21,293 nt of DNA from Macrocybe gigantea. Its lineage: Eukaryota > Basidiomycota > Agaricomycetes > Agaricales > Callistosporiaceae. The DNA lies in the NCBI GenBank assembly GCA_011319805.1, contig SJRY01000333.1, positions 1 through 21,293 of the forward strand. The letters run 5' to 3'. Positions 18,972-21,293 of the stretch are shown piece after piece. The position numbers and the translations under genes are program-made. Numbering within the stretch: the stretch's first letter is position 1; each line of letters begins with the position of its first letter. Below the pieces are notes generated by a model. That model was not told the origin of the DNA. It ran no database searches and saw only the letters and a list, made by a program, of their open reading frames with translations.

Positions 18972-19129
18972 GACCTGGCGAAATTGTCTTTCTCCATTCC
19001 AGTGTTCTCTTTCATGCCATTGATGACTGGCTACCCACAATCATGGAACCATGTGATGAAAGAACACCAGGCCACATATTCTGGTATACTTTACCCACCA
19101 AGATGTTGTTGATTATTATATGTCACTAG

Positions 19130-19459
19130 CAAGAGATAGAAAGGCTGAGGGCAGAAAACTGCAGTATAGTGATAATGATGACAATTGCTAGAATGAATGT
19201 CATCATGAATATATTCTGACTTTTTTGTGCAACAACAGGGACACAGTCCTATGGATTGCATTCAGTGTGGTATATACAATATACACAACAACAGTTTCAA
19301 AAATCTCATATAGGATCACAGTGGGGTGCGGCCAGCACATGCTCGTACAGGATCAAAGCACGGTGCATGCTCCAGAGGATTATAAGGTGGAGAATCACTG
19401 GAGGTGCTGACAGATGTAGTAGAGTTGAATAAATCCTGCTCCTTCTGCTCCTATTCCTC
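19130..19459. other. Spacer between two convergent pseudogenes; no gene seen
   Basis: The stretch is AT-rich with many stops on both strands. It separates the 3' end of the dioxygenase pseudogene from the 3' end of the alpha-kinase pseudogene on the opposite strand. No repeat or terminator-like structure stands out. Confidence 0.5.
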
Positions 19460-20200
19460 TCATTTGTCAGGTTGACTATACTGCTGAAGGGATGGCAAAG
19501 AATAGAAGTGGCAATAGTCATTGCAAGCATGCTTGTTGACAAGTGAATCAAAATTGGCATTGCCTTCTGTGAAGACCTTCCCAACATCACTGGTATGGGC
19601 ATGAATTGAAGCTTGTGTATAGAGGTCAATAAGAGACATACTTAGCAGTCAGAATCTGTGGATCTGTAAGCAGGCTTAGGCCTCCTATCACAGAATGCCA
19701 TCAGGTGCACCATAATAAAAGATGTAGCGTACCCTGGAAGTCAGAAACATAGGCCAAGCCTTTGGTTCTGAGGAATTGGCATGTTGCACCAAAGAAAGGA
19801 ACCCTGTATGAATACTTGATGAAGGATCTTCGATAAGCTCTTCCACAAGATGCATCTCATTTTCTGAAGCATCTGCTGTAGGTGTCAGAGCTATACCTGC
19901 TCTGATGAAGCGCATGTTGGGGATTTTAAGATGTAGTGGAGTTTCATATTGGCTGACCAGATGGTAGACATCAAGCATAAGGCTATTCGCCTATCCAAGA
20001 CAGTTGAGTTCCCTCATAAGAACTTGAGCTTGGTCAGGAACTTCAAATGTTCCAAGATGGTGGGAACCTGCCTGTTGATAGATGCCTTGCTTGACACAAA
20101 GGCGATATGAGCCGAAAACCATCTCAGATGCGTGTCCAAGATATGCTACCTTGAAAGCACCAGTGCCTAACGTTGAGCTATATTGTAGGTAATGCTGATG
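19460..20200 (-). pseudogene. Alpha-type protein kinase domain, decayed
   Basis: Reading leftwards: LGTGAFKVAYLG (glycine-rich loop), CVKQ (likely ATP-contacting Lys), MRELNCLG-stop-ANSLMLDVYHLV, IPNMRFIRAGIAL, HLVEELIED, FLSLVQHA, then after a frameshift LRTKGLAYVSDFQG, intron, GLSLLTDPQILT, and finally VFTEGNANFDSL and HACNDYCHFYSLPSL before a TGA at 19460. This series matches the atypical alpha-kinase fold (myosin heavy chain kinase/EF2 kinase type), including the C-terminal zinc-binding CxxxC segment. The family is greatly expanded in Agaricomycetes. Lesions: TAG where Trp is expected (19996-20000 region) and a one-base gap repairable by one G at 19778-19779. Short introns of about 31-49 bp are inferred at about 19685-19732 and 20178-20208. 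The junction before SIHAHTSD could not be made to keep frame. Confidence 0.8.
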
Positions 20201-21293
20201 TCCAACACAGATTTAAAGGCCAGGGGCTCTTGAAAGAGAGTGGATTGGGCAAGCAACTCAGTATAGGTTATGGAGGGCATTTGATAGAGCTTGCAATGGA
20301 TTGTTCTCATTGTAGGCTGGTCTGAAACATTGTGCAATATCAGCTATGGCCTAGTAGTTTGTGGGACACCCAAGAGAACATTGGGCTCATATAAGCACTT
20401 CAGTTTCTTATCTTGAGTGGTACTTGCACTTGTAATGCACGAAGCACATTGGCACTTGTGGTGACAGTGCTATGTTGCTGCCTCTGGCTGTAGAACAACC
20501 AGCAGAAGGAAGGCATTGAATATTGGTTAATACCCTTGGTAGCAACAATGACAATATCACCATCATCTTCCTTAGACTTGAAGTACTTGGTAACTGGTAA
20601 GAAAACAAGGAATACAAGCACTTACCGTCTCTAGAGCAGTTGCCTTGCATTTGCTTTTCTAGTCTTGGTGGTGCTCATAGTGCTGAGCTGAACCTGGAAT
20701 AGGATGCAAAGGTAAGATGATGAACGGAGAATCATCTGCTACACTGATGGGCACTAGACCGTGACTTGTTCTATCTCTTACCTGACGCTTGCGCAAGGGC
20801 CCACTCATAAACATGATAGGGTATTTGCAGATAGACAAAGATCTGCTTGCATGACTCGATGACTTTGGGATAGTTAATGCATTAGGACCGATGTCTGGTT
20901 CACACGGTTCAATGACAAATCCATTCCTTTGTATGAATGTTGCAGTCATCGATAGAAAGCGGTAGCTGGGTGACCATTCATAGTATAGTGGGAGGAGGGT
21001 ATAGATACTACTGCCTTGAGTGCATTCACACCAATCTGCACAGGATGTTGGGTGCAGTTTTAATGACATTCTAGGATGACATCAACATATGTAGATAAGC
21101 ACGTAAGGAAAGAGACCTTATAGAAACAAGGCTATTGTTCTTTTGCCTGGCTCCTGTGTGACCATGTGAGCCATGATGGAGACACATTCGACGCAGTCAC
21201 GCCCGGCTTTAGTAGCAAGACTGCAATAGTAGTTGGCCATTTCTTTGTAGAGTTTGTGGGCTTTTTAATAGCCTGGTATAAGTGGCACCTGCT
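20201..21293 (-). pseudogene. Upstream exons of a broken minus-strand gene, running off the right edge
   Basis: Protein-like segments on the minus strand include YYCSLATKAGRDCVECVSIM with AHMVTQEPGKRTIA (about 21250-21125), SIYTLLPLYYEWSPSYRFL (about 21010-20950), and VTKYFKSKEDDGDIVIVATK (about 20600-20540) after a 32-bp intron with donor GTAAGT and acceptor TTACCAG. They lie directly upstream of the alpha-kinase domain in the same orientation, so they are probably its N-terminal exons, but a separate gene is possible. I recognise no domain in them. Several stops and frame changes prevent a single model. Confidence 0.4.

Larger units (their letters stand above)
16910..19129 (+). pseudogene. 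Fe(II)/2OG dioxygenase 2, broken by two solo LTRs (about 445 codons before decay)
   Basis: Exons are 16910-17009, 17048-17296, 17357-17598, 17652-17820 joined to 18135-18193, 18238-18593, and 18642-18651 joined to 18977-19129. All phases agree once each LTR plus one duplication copy is taken out. It is a paralogue of the 9804-11535 gene: HLDCQDA carries the HxD motif, CSGSFTGG matches CGSFTGGE, YRPGEIVFLHSSVLFHAI supplies the distal His, and two introns fall at equivalent places (after W..KGH and before the PG(E/H)I strand). Further lesions are an in-frame TAG at 18388-18390, a last-intron donor ATGAGT where the paralogue has GTGAGT, and TPGH where the paralogue has TPGR, losing the likely 2OG-binding Arg. 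The start could instead be the in-frame ATG at 16931. It is almost certainly non-functional. Confidence 0.85.

Noticed and set aside
16910..19129. A KDZ-type or other transposase linked to the TET/JBP-like genes.
   Set aside because: No transposase motif could be found on either strand in this window, so the transposon link remains only a family-level expectation.
1..21293. CRISPR arrays, tRNA or rRNA genes, bacterial promoters or ribosome binding sites.
   Set aside because: None seen by eye; the window is intron-containing fungal DNA. A tRNA scan was not possible, so a diverged or intron-bearing tRNA cannot be fully excluded.

Overview
This is eukaryotic, fungal DNA, most likely from a basidiomycete of the Agaricomycetes type. 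Genes are cut by many short GT-AG introns (31-75 bp, mostly 45-60). One intron is GC-AG and one repeat-filled intron is about 135 bp. The recognisable families fit that group: a JmjC-domain protein, Fe(II)/2-oxoglutarate (2OG) dioxygenases with an HxD...H...R signature, an F-box-like protein, a HAM1-like (DUF4449) protein and a fungal alpha-kinase. No bacterial operon, tRNA, rRNA or CRISPR array is visible.

Left half (1-9.3 kb): a partial minus-strand gene runs off the left edge (1-813). A 309-bp solo LTR lies just upstream of it (1126-1434, target duplication AGAAC). A 12-exon minus-strand gene (2279-5833, about 988 codons) has a lysine/arginine-rich segment and a C-terminal JmjC domain. The 1.3-kb gap to the next gene carries five copies of a 12-bp ACGCGT-type motif, three forward and two inverted, between head-to-head genes. 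A plus-strand gene (7111-9231, about 670 codons) belongs to a family I believe is common in Agaricomycetes but cannot name.

Middle (9.3-16.9 kb): a plus-strand dioxygenase gene (9804-11535, about 459 codons) keeps all expected catalytic residues. It is followed by a repeat-rich gene-poor stretch, an unassigned ORF, a decayed HAM1-like gene on the minus strand, an F-box-like gene on the minus strand and a small Cys-rich ORF.

Right part (16.9-21.3 kb): a second dioxygenase gene, paralogous to the first, has been broken by two separate solo LTR insertions, each with a perfect 5-bp target duplication (CCACA and GACCT). Removing each LTR with one duplication copy in silico restores the reading frame exactly. 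The gene also has a nonsense codon, a splice donor that begins AT instead of GT, and His where its paralogue has the expected 2OG-binding Arg. A decayed minus-strand alpha-kinase gene follows, with unassigned exons running off the right edge.

Two patterns cross gene boundaries. Ten single-base frameshifts can each be repaired by changing a short homopolymer by one base, seven of them a C/G run one base short, which points to sequence-indel error as much as to pseudogenes. Stop codons and other substitution-type lesions are concentrated right of about 13.4 kb, so decay there is probably real. Three different 2OG-type oxygenase genes (JmjC, dioxygenase 1, dioxygenase 2) lie within 17 kb.
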